From contig SRSI01000078.1 of the NCBI GenBank assembly GCA_005656395.1, forward strand, positions 1,240,001-1,304,000: a stretch of DNA of 64,000 nt. The letters are read 5' to 3'. A program made the position numbers and the translations under genes. Under the pieces are notes generated by a model. The model did not search any database. It had not been told where the DNA came from and saw only the letters and a list, made by a program, of their open reading frames with translations. The stretch comes from Strongyloides papillosus. Lineage: Eukaryota; Nematoda; Chromadorea; Rhabditida; Strongyloididae. Shown piece after piece: positions 34,592-45,699 of this stretch (positions within the stretch are counted from its first letter, which is position 1; each line of letters begins with the position of its first letter).

Positions 34592-36148
34592 CAGTGTGGT
34601 GCAAAATTATAGCACACAACATTTTTTTGCAATTACTTTATTATAAAGAGATATTTTTTATCTAATTTTAATTCTATTCGTTAATAGACCTTAGTAATAT
34701 ATAGTATATTAAAAAGCATGTTGAAATAATAAGTTATAACATCAAAAAACTACATTTGTCTATCAATGCATGGTGCATAATTATAGCACATGTTAAAATT
34801 TTACCTTAAAACTTATGGGAAAATTTTATTGAACAAAGGTAAATGATGTAAATTAGTACAATAGTAAAAAACAACTGTTTTAAAACATTATTAACTTTAC
34901 TACCTCGTATATTATTCTTTTTTACTATGCCAAAAGGAACAAAGCTTACTGAGTTTGAAAAAGGCCAAATTTTGGCATTTGCAACTGTTGGAAAAACATA
35001 TAGCGAAATCTCAACACTTGTAAATCGCTCTAGAAAAGTTATTTCAACATTTCTAAAAGATCCATCATCTTATGGAACTGCAAAACATACAGGAAGACCA
35101 TCAAAGTTAAGTGTTCGTGATAAAAGAGCAATTTCTCGATCAGCTTCAAATACTACTAGAAGCTGCACTTCAATAAGAAATGAACTGAATTTACCAGTTT
35201 CAAGATGGACAGTAAATAGAGCTCTTAATAGTGATCAAAATATTGTACGCTCTAAAATGGCAAAGTGTCCAAGATTAGATAAAAGTCATAAAGCAGCACG
35301 TTTAGAATATGCTCGTAAATACATGACATGGAGTGAAGAATGGACTAGAGTAATATTCAGCGATGAAAAGAAATTCAATTTGGATGGTCCTGATTGTTTC
35401 AACAGTTATTGGCGTGATTTAAGAAAGGAGCCCAGATATTATTCAAAGCGTAATTTTGGTGGTGGCAATGTAATGGTTTTTGCGTGCTTCAGTTCGTATG
35501 GTAGATCAGAATTGACATTTATAGATCATCGTATGAATTCATTGATGTATCAAAATGTTCTCGGGGATAACTTAATGCCATATATGAAACGATTCAGATC
35601 TGTTTCATTCAAATTTATGGAAGATAATGCTAGTTGTCATTCTAGTGCAAAGACAAAAAAATGGATTTCTAATAAAAAAATCAGTCTTATAGATCATCCA
35701 TCAAGAAGCCCAGATTTGAATCCAATAGAAAATGTATGTTGAATACTTGTTCGTGCTGTTTATTAAGATAATAAACAATATTCTACCGTTCAAGAATTAA
35801 AAGAAGCTATTGTAAAATGTTGGGATGAAATACCTAATGAAAAACTTGTTTCACTTGCAAATAGTATGCCAAATATAATTTTTGAGGTAATAAGCAAAAA
35901 TGGGGGTATACAAACTATTAAAAATAGTTTTAAATTCTTAAATTTAGATATGTGCTATAATTTTGCACCACACAATTAGAGAAAATCTTAAATTTTTGAT
36001 GTTATTACTTATTAGTTAATTATTTTACTACTTAGATAATATTTTTATAATTGTATTGATAAATATAAACTCTTATTATATAATTTTTTTATATAAAATA
36101 TAATTTTATGCAATAAATAGAAGTGTGCTATAATTATGCACCACACTG
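34592..36148 (+). mobile_element. Tc3-like transposon with doubled (IR/DR) ends
   Basis: 1557 bp, flanked by TA (34590-34591, 36149-36150). Outer ends: CAGTGTGGTGCAAAATTATA and the complement of CAGTGTGGTGCATAATTATA. A second copy of the same motif lies inside each end: GCATGGTGCATAATTATAGCAC near 34768 (left) and its inverted form near 35951-35974 (right). Two binding-type motifs per end, an IR/DR plan, is known from Tc3 and Sleeping Beauty-type elements. The right inner motif overlaps the transposase stop codon (35977-35979). The element contains a full-length but broken transposase. Confidence 0.92.
34927..35979 (+). pseudogene. Tc3-like DDE transposase, two nonsense codons
   Basis: Frame of 350 codons from ATG 34927 to TAG 35979, interrupted only by TGA at 35740-35742 and TAA at 35764-35766, with no frameshift. 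Order: N-terminal HTH pair (LTEFEKGQILAFATVGKTYS..., SVRDKRAISRSASNTTRSCT), then the catalytic domain with FSDEKKFNLDGPD (first Asp), YWRDLRKEPRYY, FGGGNVMVFACF, FMEDNASCHSS (second Asp) and SPDLNPIENV (Glu). There are 34 residues between the second Asp and the Glu, the DD34E spacing of Tc1-type enzymes; wording is closest to Tc3. The usual Trp after ENV is replaced by Cys then the stop. TGG to TGA and CAA to TAA would explain both stops. Good conservation suggests recent loss. Confidence 0.92.
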
Positions 36149-36373
36149 TATACACAATAAAAATAGTGACATTTCGCAATTTGCAGAAGTACTAAAATTT
36201 AGTCAAAAAATGATGATACTATAATATGCAATAAAATGGAAATTCAATAGACACGCTTGTGACAAATTCTAAATTAATAAATCAAGAGGATTGACAAAAA
36301 AATAAAGTTAATAATTGAAAATCTTATTCAACAACACATTAAAGTTAACAAAATGAACAAATTTAATGAAAAA

Positions 36374-37472
36374 TTAGAAATCAGAATCAGCGGCATTAAG
36401 ACGCATTCTTTTACGTTCCGTGTGCAAGTCAACTATGTTCGTAGGTAGTACAAATTCTGCGAATTTTGCTATAGTATTTGCATGTTTATAGAAAACCAAG
36501 CCTACACGGTTGCCAATAAAGATTTTTCTGCACGGCAACCAATTTAGTAACCTCCCTTCCATTATACATTACATCTGAAACAATGACTACCTTTGATGGT
36601 AGATCCAAAAACTTAGAAGATCGAATAATAGTGTCACATTTACACTTATGAGGGCAACATAAAGATATAATAATCTTTATAGCAGTTTACTTTTCTAACG
36701 TTTGTAAAAAATACCTTAAAGTTGAACAGGTATTAACTACAAGAATTTCCAAGGAAGATAACCCTGAAAGTGTTAAAGGAGAAGTTTCTGATACTTTAAT
36801 TGAACCTTCAAACCAAAGAAACTTTAATTTATCAGGTAATATACCAGATAATTTTCCAGATATGTATTTGATCCGCAATGCGGATAGCGTTGGTAAAGCA
36901 ATAGTTGATGGGAACATAACAACCTCGAATCCATTAACGCATATTTGAACAGTAATGCCTTCAATTCTGCAAATTGACTGGTAAACAGTCGTCAAATCAT
37001 CGGTTGTTCGGATGACGCAGTAGTCTAATTGTTTCGAAACACTAGCCTGGCATCTAGCTTCCAATTCTACTTGCTGATTGCTACTGGGATCCTCTCCTAG
37101 AGAAGCAAGCAGTTCATTCTTACGTCGAATATAAAATCTACGAGCATCATGGATACTCGTTAAGTTGTTAAATCACTTGAGCAGGTGAATATGAGATTCA
37201 CTAGCCCATAACAGCTTTCTTTCCAAGCTAGTCACTGGTTCATCCAATTCCAATAAGAGAAGCACTGCTTCAACAGTAGAACTCATTTCTTTTAATGTTC
37301 TGGAATAACGATTTAGAACAGATTCAATAACCAAATCCATTTCATCATTGGAAAAATTAATTTCTGGATTATTTTCCAATATAACTATTTCCTGTTCTTC
37401 ATTATTTCTTTCATTTAGTTGTACCCCATTAATAGGCAAATCCAATAATTCCTCATAAGGGATATCAGCCAT
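36374..37472 (-). pseudogene. Unassigned protein family, copy 1 (candidate viral origin)
   Basis: Minus strand from ATG 37472. An acidic start (MADIPYEELLDLPING, EEQEIVILENNPE) leads to SLERKLLWASESHIHLLK, TGA at 37175-37173, then SIHDARRFYIRRKNELL, DYCVIRTTDDLTTVYQSI, ITVQICVNGFEVVMFPST, SGKLSGILPDKLKFLWFEGS, TAA at 36689-36687, PSKVVIVSDVMYNGREV, a frame change near 36.50 kb, and LHTERKRMRLNAADSDF to 36374. About 365 codons. Block order and spacing match a second copy at 61556-62563. Base composition is clearly less AT-rich than its surroundings. No known domain recognised. Being less AT-rich, unspliced and on the same strand just beyond a nucleoprotein-like pseudogene, a viral source is possible but unproven. 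Confidence 0.55.
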
Positions 37473-38605
37473 GTTAGAAATAACTTAAGACAGCAAGATA
37501 CAAAATGTATTATAAACTAATATAAAATATAAAGAGCAATTTTTATATATAACCAATTCTTTTACTAGAAGGATGGAGATATACTTATGGAAAAACTCAA
37601 GGTTAAAAATAAAACTTGCAATTATCAGGAAAATTTAATTTTAAAATGTTAAAACAACATAATTATAAAATAAATTAACGAAATGAGGTCTCAATAACGA
37701 AAATAATTTAAAATTATTCATCAGTCTTAAATGATACTACGTCGTAGTTTCAAGGACATTCAATAGATCTATGAATCTGTCTAGACAAAATGATAGTTTA
37801 ACTACTATGCTATCACTCGAAAAATTTTCGTCAGATAGATCTTACATTCGAAAAGTATCTTATATAAATTTCAACTTGTCAGCTATAAAAAGAATTAAAA
37901 AATATATTTATATTAATGATTTCTTTTGTATATTTTCATATGTCAATTCGATTATTCTCTAGGAATCTTGTTTTAAACAAGTTATAATATTGTTAGAATT
38001 TAACGTTGATATACATTCACTGAAATTTGTACAAGGGAAAAAATGTTTAAATAAATGTACACATATACGACGATTGCTAGAGACAAAAGTGTCATCTTAA
38101 TTGTTCGTGATATCTTTAAATTTTGCATATATGATAATTTTTATTTTTGTGCATACTGAAAAATATGAATTACATTAAACAAATATTCCATAATGCTATA
38201 TTCATTCAAAATATAATGTATGCTAACTTAAGTAATTATATTCGTTTTTTATGGTATATGATTATGATGCTTATTAATTGTGAAGAGTAAATTTTTTATA
38301 CATTAGAATTGAGTGATTTCTAAAACATAACTCTTCATGAATCAGACTAGTTGTATCAACTAAGATAAACATAAAAAATTTCAATTTTTTACAATTTACA
38401 GAATTTTATACTGATAAGCGGTTTTATATTAACAATTTCTTTATTAAATAAAGTAAACGACAGTTAATTGGATTTAAAAAAAACAATAATAAATACTAAA
38501 GTTGTTAGAAAAAATAGTAAAAGAGTGATACGCAACTGTTTATTTTAATCAAAAGTAGACTTTATATAACATAAACAACGTTGATCTATCCATCATTCAA
38601 ACAGT
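37473..38605. other. AT-rich non-coding interval
   Basis: No gene recognised between the copy-1 pseudogene and the 38.6-kb repeat. Confidence 0.5.
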
Positions 38606-40273
38606 ATGTATTGTAAACAGCTTTGGAAAGGCGAACTGTTAATTAGGTATGTCGTTTTTATTATCAATAAAAAAATTGCTTTCTCTTATCATTGTTTTAA
38701 TCTTCACTATTCTAAAAACATAATTTTCGATACGTTTAAGATAAACTTCTCAAAATCTATATAATTAAAATTGTATTTTAGCGCACACAACTTGTTAACT
38801 AACTTGTTGAGAGCTTTACATCTTTCGAGCAAATTATCTTTAAATTATAATCTCTCGTTCATAATTCTAAATATTTTTTCTTATTGTTGATGCATACCGT
38901 TCAGCATACTTAAAACGCCTTAAATAATTTTTTCCATAATTAACAAATTTTTTAAAACTTTTCGATTTAATACCATTAACATATCTAATTCGTTCATATT
39001 ACATCTAAAAAAGAATATAAATATTAAAATTAGAAAAAATAACAAACATTTACTTGAAGAAAATTGAAAAAACCTGTATAAATATTACCAATATTTGGCT
39101 ATTAACTTTATTCAATTATTGTTTTCTGCAAACATTAAAAACACAATTCCAAGAATTTAATTTTTACAATAACTTGAAGATATTCTTTATAAATTAAGAA
39201 ATTAAAATAAAAAAACCTACGAATTAGAGGAAGAATAATATGTATAGCAAATTTTTTTGTCTCGAAAATTAACTATTTAGGTTTATTTTTTTAAAAAAAT
39301 GGCTCAAGATAGAAGTACGGCATATGAAAAAACTATAAAGAATCTCAAAAATTTTGCAAAGCGATGATAATAATGTTGTTATTAATGTTGAATTAAATAA
39401 AAACTTATATTTTGATTTTAAAAGTTTACACAAATGTCTAGACAATAGATTGCCTGAAATGGAAGCTAGAGGAGAATTACTGGAGTATAAGACAAGATAA
39501 TGACTGCCCATTTTTTTAAAGTATGTTTTTTATCTCAGTAATGCATATCTTTTTAGACAAAAAAAGAAATATATTAAACAAGTCTAAAAATTTTTAATGT
39601 TTTTTATTTTACTATAGTGTGAAAGTTGAAGGAAGAATGTTAAATATTAAATGTCTGTTTATTAGTGAAAAGGTTGATATAAATTAATTGTATTAATCTA
39701 TTTAATGAAATTTTTTTAACACTAAATTTTATACTTTTTAAAGTTTTAACATTAGACAGGCGAAAAAATTTACCTTAAAGCTCTGATAAGTGCTGTTTTG
39801 ATTCCTTAAAATTTAATCTTTAAAATTTAATTTTCTTTTGATTGAATAATTAAATAAGGTTTATGTTAATAAAATAGCATATGTAGATTTGTTCATATAA
39901 TTTTTACATTAACTAAACTTTGAACTATTGAACTAGTTCACTAGAAAAATTTTTTATCATCAGTAATGATAGGCAATAAATTAAGCATTGCTTATCAATC
40001 CTAAACATATTATGTCAAGAACAGTTTTTATATAGCACTTAGAACTATAGCGGTAAAATATTATAACATTTATCTTCTTTACATAGTGTAAAACAAATAC
40101 AAATAAATAAATTATCGCGCTTATTAATAAAGTAATAAGATATTACTCTTTTAAAATGTGCAAAAAATTTATTATTATTATCAATTGATACTTTTTTTAA
40201 AAAAAATAACATAAAAAGTATTAAACTTACAGAAACAACTAATATCATTACATTAATTTATATAGTATAAATT
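38606..40273. repeat. Interspersed repeat, copy 2 (uninterrupted)
   Basis: Same unit and orientation as 8066-10353, 1668 bp, without the 614-bp insertion. At 38890-38897 it has a single ATGCATAC target. It lies between the two less AT-rich minus-strand pseudogenes. Confidence 0.85.
39299..39500 (+). pseudogene. Broken small reading frame in repeat copy 2
   Basis: Same as 9380-9581, including the same frame change; nearly identical protein pieces (MAQDRSTAYEKTIKN, DNRLPEMEARGELLEYKTR). Confidence 0.35.
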
Positions 40274-40566
40274 CGCTATAGTGTTGCGGAATTGGAATTA
40301 TAAACAAGAAATAAAGTATTCTATTAAGGCAAGACAAAAATAGAAAAGTGCAATGTCAATAAAAAGATATTATTTATTTATTTATTCATGATACTAACTT
40401 ATTTCTGCAGGTTTATCCTTTTTTTCTTTTATAGTCCTAGTAGGCTTGTCTATTCCATTATTTCTGTTGAAAATTACTTTTTTAGTTTTTATTTTCTCTG
40501 ATAAATGTTAAACTTTAAATTACCATTACGTTTGGTAAAAAAATTTGCTTAACTTTTGTTAATAAC

Positions 40567-41588
40567 TTAGTGATATGGTTTCTCTGCAATACCCCACTTT
40601 AAAGCAGTTAAAGCAATACATAAGAGATTACCACTAACTTCAGCTGTAGTTAGAACACCATTTGCCTTAGCAAGAGTAGAAGAGTCATAGAGTGCACGTA
40701 TAACCGCTGAGACAACCTCGATTTGGTTCTCATTCATATCGACTCGTATGCTTTCGTCAGTCAAGAAATATGCTTCTATATGGTGATACTCTGGTTCAAC
40801 AGTGCTACAGACACACTGAAGAGCTGTTTCCCCGAGAATGTGCCTATGGCTCAAGCAGCATCCATAGAGGGCTTTCCATTTTTACGATTGAATACAGCTT
40901 TAGCGATTCCCTATTTTGCACTACCGGCTAGATACGAAATGAATATAAAAGCCATGTCTAGATTCGAATTGGGAAAATTAGCAAAAGTTTGAATTTCTTC
41001 TTGGTTTACAATAATATTACATCTGCCATTTTTCCATAGAAAAGCTCTTGTATCAAGAAAATGTCCGATACACCAAAGTTTATCTTTAGCTCCATTAGAA
41101 ACAGTATTGCCAAATATTGTGCTAATGTTCTTTTCGGTAAATAGAGTAAAACGACCTTGGCCAATATGATAATTAGTAGTCCACTAGCTGAATTTAGTCA
41201 TAAGCATAATTCTAATTCTAGTCATATTTTCGTCACCTAATCTAGTTACTGCATGATTGATAGCTTCATTTTTGTAAGCATTAAAATATTCAGCTGGTAT
41301 ATCAGTTACCGCGTCATTAAGATACTAACAGTTGACAGTAACGTGATATACTGCTGCGTGAAAACTTTAAATCATTCTAGAATTATCAAGTCTACTTCCG
41401 ATCACCATACAATAAGATTGTACACATGCAGCTAAGCCAGCATGACAAATAGTTCTTAAATTTTCAATTAAAAATTTATCTTCATTAAAACTAAAAGCAT
41501 TATGTTCACCGGCTAGTCCAATTTAAGCAGAACCATCAAATTCCATTGTATTTAAAACCTCATTCGGAATCTCAAATGTAAAATTCAT
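40567..41588 (-). pseudogene. Virus nucleoprotein-like pseudogene (family unassigned)
   Basis: Minus strand, ATG 41588-41586, about 340 codons. Pieces: MNFTFEIPNEVLNTMEFDG, FLIENLRTICHAGLAACVQS, HAVTRLGDENMTRIRIMLM, NYHIGQGRFTLFTEKN, WCIGHFLDTRAFLWKN, FPNSNLDMAFIFISYLAGSA, then after a frame change near 40.85 kb VDMNENQIEVVSAVIRALYD and SGNLLCIALTALKWGIA, ending TAA 40569-40567. Six stops interrupt the first frame, five being TAA or TAG. Single-domain, helix-rich and of nucleoprotein length, less AT-rich than its surroundings and without introns, it looks like an old copy of a negative-strand RNA virus nucleoprotein. This is by general character only; no diagnostic motif was recognised. It is a dead copy. 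Confidence 0.35.
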
Positions 41589-41623
41589 TCTAACAATTAC
41601 ACCAATTTAGATCTTCGATTCAA

Positions 41624-41857
41624 ATGCAAGTAAAGTCTGAACAAAAATTTAAAACCGTAATTTAAAAATGCATTTGTCATCATCATAAAGAACTATTTGA
41701 AGAAAATAATGTTTGGAAACTTAAAGTTTTTAAGAATGAAGATCAGAAAACACAAAAAAAACATTGTTGAAAAAATTCTAACTGTGGAAATAGAACTTCA
41801 AAAAAAAGCACTGTGTGTTATCGATATAAGTGTGGAAAATGTTTTACTGTAAAATAA
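41624..41857 (+). pseudogene. Zinc-ribbon-like fragment
   Basis: Plus-strand frame of 78 codons with two internal stops: MQVKSEQKFKTVI, TAA, KCICHHHKELFEENNVWKLK, KHC, TGA, KNSNCGNRTSKKSTVCYRYK, CGKCFTVK. The repeated Cys pairs, with YKCGKC near the end, suggest a zinc ribbon such as those preceding the catalytic domain in IS1595/Merlin-type transposases. No catalytic domain follows. Confidence 0.3.
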
Positions 41858-43426
41858 AATTAATTTTGTCCTAGATCTTGGACAGACTCTCTGGTTTGGA
41901 AGAGCGTCCGATCCCAATTTTAAGTATAGTTTTTATATTATTTTCACTTTTTTAAATCGCTAGTGTAATAAACTTTTATTGTAACATTAAGTGTATCTAG
42001 CATTTTGTAAAAATACGATGATGAAAATTATTGTTCTTAATATCTTTGATTCTTAATTTATTCTATTATAAATGTTTGACGAAAAAATTAAATTTTAATT
42101 ATAATTAAGTTATTAATTTTTCAAAGTGATTTTTTTATCTTCCTAAAATAGTAATTTTAAACAATTTCAAATAATGTCAAATTATGGTTTTAAATAACTT
42201 TCCTATTACACATGTATAAATATGGACAAGCATAAACATATGTAAGATCATTAAAAATTTTTGTATATACAAAATAAATGTAAGCACAAAATTTTCCATA
42301 AAAAGAAAATGTAAATGTTTATTGATAACTTAATGAATTTAAATTATAAAATGTATATTAACTATTATTTTAATATAAATATTTTTATTTATAAAACGTT
42401 ATGGTTTCTGGTGTATCAAGTTCAAAGATAAAGAAAAAACAAGAGATAATAATAAAAGATTTTATTAGTTTAATATAAATACAATAAATTTATTATTTAC
42501 TAGAAACTTTTCATAGGACATATTATTACTGCTACTTTATTATTTCATCTTTACTCAACCATTTTTATTGTACTCTTGATTAAAAATTATTTTCTCAGAT
42601 TGTACTCTTATTCTATTTTTAGATCTTCTTCTTTCTATTTTTTTTTCTTTTAAGATGATGACTCATTCTTAGTTTCTATTTATAGAACTTAATATGCAGT
42701 TGCATATTCTTATTTATGTAAAATACCTTTTACAATATAAATTATGTAAATATTTGTAGATTTGCACTTTTATGGATGTGATGAGTCACTGTTTTAATCT
42801 TTAATCTTTCAAATATACATCTTTAAGAAATGTACTTTTGTAAGTAATTTTTGATCGCTTAACTAAATAATAAACTGTTAAAATATAAAAAAAATATAAC
42901 TTAATGATCGTATTTATTCTAAAAAACATTTGATTTATTGTTAAAACTTACTTAGGTTAAAATTTCTTTAAGCAAATTAGACATGGAAATATATGTTTGC
43001 CACAGCGAGCGATAACCATAATAGCAAAGCGAATTTCTAAAATATTTTATTAGTATTAATTTATTAATAATATAAAAAGAAAATAAAAATTTTAGTAATT
43101 TTACATAAAACATAGCAAAATAAAATATTAATGTTATATTTAGATATAAAGTCAAAGTCATGATACCACTATAAGTTATTTATTATGCTTTAAAAGTTAT
43201 TATTGTGAACAAACATTAAAATTATAATTTTTATCTCTAAACAAGAAAATAAACAATAAAATTTAGAATATATAATTTTATGTTATACGGAAATTTACTT
43301 TTAACAAAAGAAATTTACTACATACTATGAAGCACACAATTCGTTAAAAAATTAGTAGATTAATAACAATGATTATCTAAAAGCTCTTTTGCAAGTCTAG
43401 TCAAATTTTCACTCATTTGATTGTGG
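41858..43426. other. AT-rich interval
   Basis: A short GC-richer patch (CTTGGACAGACTCTCTGGTT, about 41877-41896) stands out but was not identified. The minus frame at 42952-43161 is not convincing. Confidence 0.45.
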
Positions 43427-43881
43427 TCACAAAGATTGCCAGAAATAATATTTCCTATTTTTATTCCAATTAATTAATTGTGCGCCCCAAAAATTTTTTT
43501 TACTGTACTCAACAAAATATCTTCTTCTTTCTGAGCCATTTAAGTAGAATTATTTTAATGTATTTTTTAAAAAGCTATTTTTACACTTGAGTTTTAGGCC
43601 TTGACATAAAATATATATTTTGATATTTCTTTAAACTGACTCGTCAAAATTTCTTACTCGGTTTTCTAAACGTTTTGCGATTTATGGTAATTTTGCATTT
43701 AGAATTCTTGTAGCTATACGATAATCTCCGAATTTTGCAGCTATTCTGTATTGGTAAAAATGCTCGTTAGTTTTGAATTTTTCTCTTAGTTTTAAAAAAA
43801 GCATATGATAGAAATTGGAAAACGGGCTATAAGTTCTTTTAAGAAGTATAAAACCTTTTTCAATAATCGTTTGATATTCAA
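43427..43881 (-). pseudogene. NADAR-domain protein pseudogene
   Basis: After an acceptor-like ATTTTTTAG, a minus-strand frame of 150 codons (43879 to TGA 43429-43427) follows the NADAR (DUF1768, YbiA-like) plan from end to end: TYSPFSNFYHMLFLKL at about residues 16-31, FKTNEHFYQYRIAAKFGD at 35-52, RILNAKLP-stop-IAKRLENRVRNFDE at 58-80, LCQGLKLKCKNSFLKNTL at about 90-107, then after another stop FYLNGSERRRYFVEYSKKNF followed by WGAQ. NADAR proteins are N-glycosidases linked to ADP-ribose and riboflavin-intermediate metabolism, found in bacteria, some eukaryotes and some DNA viruses. Three TAA codons fall in the frame but there is no indel in 450 bases. Whether it was a host, viral or transposon gene is unknown. 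Confidence 0.7.
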
Positions 43882-44169
43882 CTAAAAAATATTTTAGAAA
43901 TGTAAGAATATTTTAAAACTTATAAAACTTTATTTTGAAAGTCATCTAAAATAAAGTTGAATAATGACTGCATTACTTAAAATATTTCTAGCCATGATAT
44001 AAAACCTAAAAAACGTATAAATAAATATGTTTTAATTATTAATAATTTGAATTTGCTGGTAATAAGAATACTTTATTTATTTATTTATTAATCATTAATC
44101 AGAATACAATAATTTTTTATCATGAGGGTCAAGATTATTCCACTTATGCCTATCTAGAGCTATATGGCA

Positions 44170-45417
44170 TCAACCATCTTTAAAATGTTTAGTAATTGGT
44201 TCGAGATATCTGCAAAGAGGACGACCAACTGGTATCTTTTTATAGCAGTTTAAGAAGAGAAGTTTGTAAACCCAGTTATTGTCTTTGAGTCTTGAGAAAT
44301 GTCCAATATATTTCAATTTATTTTTAGCTATATATGTAGAGATAAGTGTCACTGAAATTGATAAAGTTTTATGTTATGAATCCTCAGATGTTCAGGAGCA
44401 TTGCCAATAGGTTTACATTTAACAAGGGGACGTCTAAGTATACTTGTTTCAGTTGATCTTAGTCCTTGAATTTCTTTTTTCGTTAGAGATTAGCAGGGTG
44501 AAGGATATGTAAGGCAGGGGCAGATAAATTTAGAATAAAGTTTTCCATTTTTTATAAATGTAAAATGTTTAGAAATATCTTTCAACTTATGAAAAACTAG
44601 CCAAGTCTTTCTCTTCCTATTTGCTAGTTCCTTTATGAAGTAACCATTGATATTTAAAGTATGACTAAGAAAAACAAAATAATCAGTTTGTTTTATTGAA
44701 GAAATATTTTCATTACACACAAAACCTAAACATGTCTTTTAGACCAATACGATTTATATAAAAAAGAGCTATATTATATAGTATTTCGGGGCCTAGATTT
44801 TTACACGTTTTGCAAACACATTCTAGCTCATTTTGCATGTACATTCTATCTCATTTTGCATATACAAAACGAAGTAGAAATGTATATGCAAAACAAAGTT
44901 CAACGTATACACAAAATGATCTAAAAATATATATGGAAGATGTGTACAACAATAGCATAAAAAATGACTTAGAATGTAGATGTAAAATGGGGTAGAATGT
45001 AGCCTGTCGCCTACCTCATTTCGGATGGTCGGTTATTTTAACATCACCTGCATTTTGTAGCATTCTGAGCATTTTCGGTCGAAAAGACATGTTTAGATTT
45101 TGTGTGTAGGACAAGTGGACATATACTGTCTTTTCAAAATTTATGTGAAGACCAATGAAGATGGCAGTATTTTTAAGTTGATTTAACATTTTTTTCATTC
45201 TACCAGGCTTACAGAAAAGAGCGATATTATCCGCATATGCATTATAAACAAGTTTCGATCCATTTATGTTAATACCTTCATGATAGTTATTTCCATCCCA
45301 ACCAAGTTTTCTAATTATTTTACTTAACAGAAAGTTAAATAGAGTTGGACTGGGAGTATCTCCTTGTCTTATTTCAGCATAAGTTAGTATTTTTAACAAA
45401 ACGTATGAGTATGTCAA
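44170..45417 (-). pseudogene. Non-LTR retrotransposon reverse transcriptase remnant
   Basis: Minus strand. 45417-45016 holds the RT palm: RQGDTPSPTLFNFLLSKIIR (motif with RQGD-x-x-SP-x-LFN), LVYNAYADNIALFCKPGRM (YADN in place of the catalytic YADD) and GLHINFEKTVYV. After an AT-rich interruption (about 45015-44740, with imperfect inverted repeats around ACATTCTA and AGAATGTAG), 44720-44490 has FLSHTLNINGYFIKELANRK and 44352-44170 has LKYIGHFSRLKDNNWVYKLL and VGRPLCRYLEPI, the usual C-terminal block of such elements (GH-x-x-R-x-x-D-x-R-W ... GRP). The Asp-to-Asn change alone would abolish activity. RTE/Jockey-like; the family is not resolved. Confidence 0.7.
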
Positions 45418-45530
45418 AGAAATTGAAGTATTTAAGTTTATGTATTTTAGTCTTTCAATTATGCTAATATGTTTAATAATTTAATAAAATATCAAATAGA
45501 AACTTAGATTCTACTTATTTCTTTAGACTT

Positions 45531-45640
45531 TTAATAATCATCTACATGTAATAGAAAAGTTTCTTTACTAGGCATTATATCATCGTATTCAAACAATTTC
45601 ATAAGATTTTTATCACTATCATATTCACCATAATTTTATT
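45531..45640 (-). CDS. Coding-like exon, C-terminal
   Basis: Minus strand: NYGEYDSDKNLMKLFEYDD, IMPSKETFLLHVDDY, TAA 45533-45531. Just upstream a mini-intron-like GTAAGT...TTTTACAAG (about 36 nt) precedes it, but the frame across the join is uncertain. Unknown gene. Confidence 0.3.
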
Positions 45641-45699
45641 GAATAAAACTTGTAAAACAATAAAAATCATATTTTTTGACTTACGAGAAAAATGAATGC

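Noticed and set aside
40723..40992. Plus-strand frame opposite the nucleoprotein-like pseudogene
   Set aside because: Antisense shadow of the minus-strand pseudogene.
34927..41588. Ciliate-type genetic code (TAA/TAG as Gln)
   Set aside because: Gln is written CAA in the same frames, TGA stops also occur at Trp-like sites, and the transposon types are animal-like.
43360..43539. Small minus ORF starting MAQKEEDILLS
   Set aside because: It overlaps the NADAR frame out of phase; the NADAR reading explains the sequence better.
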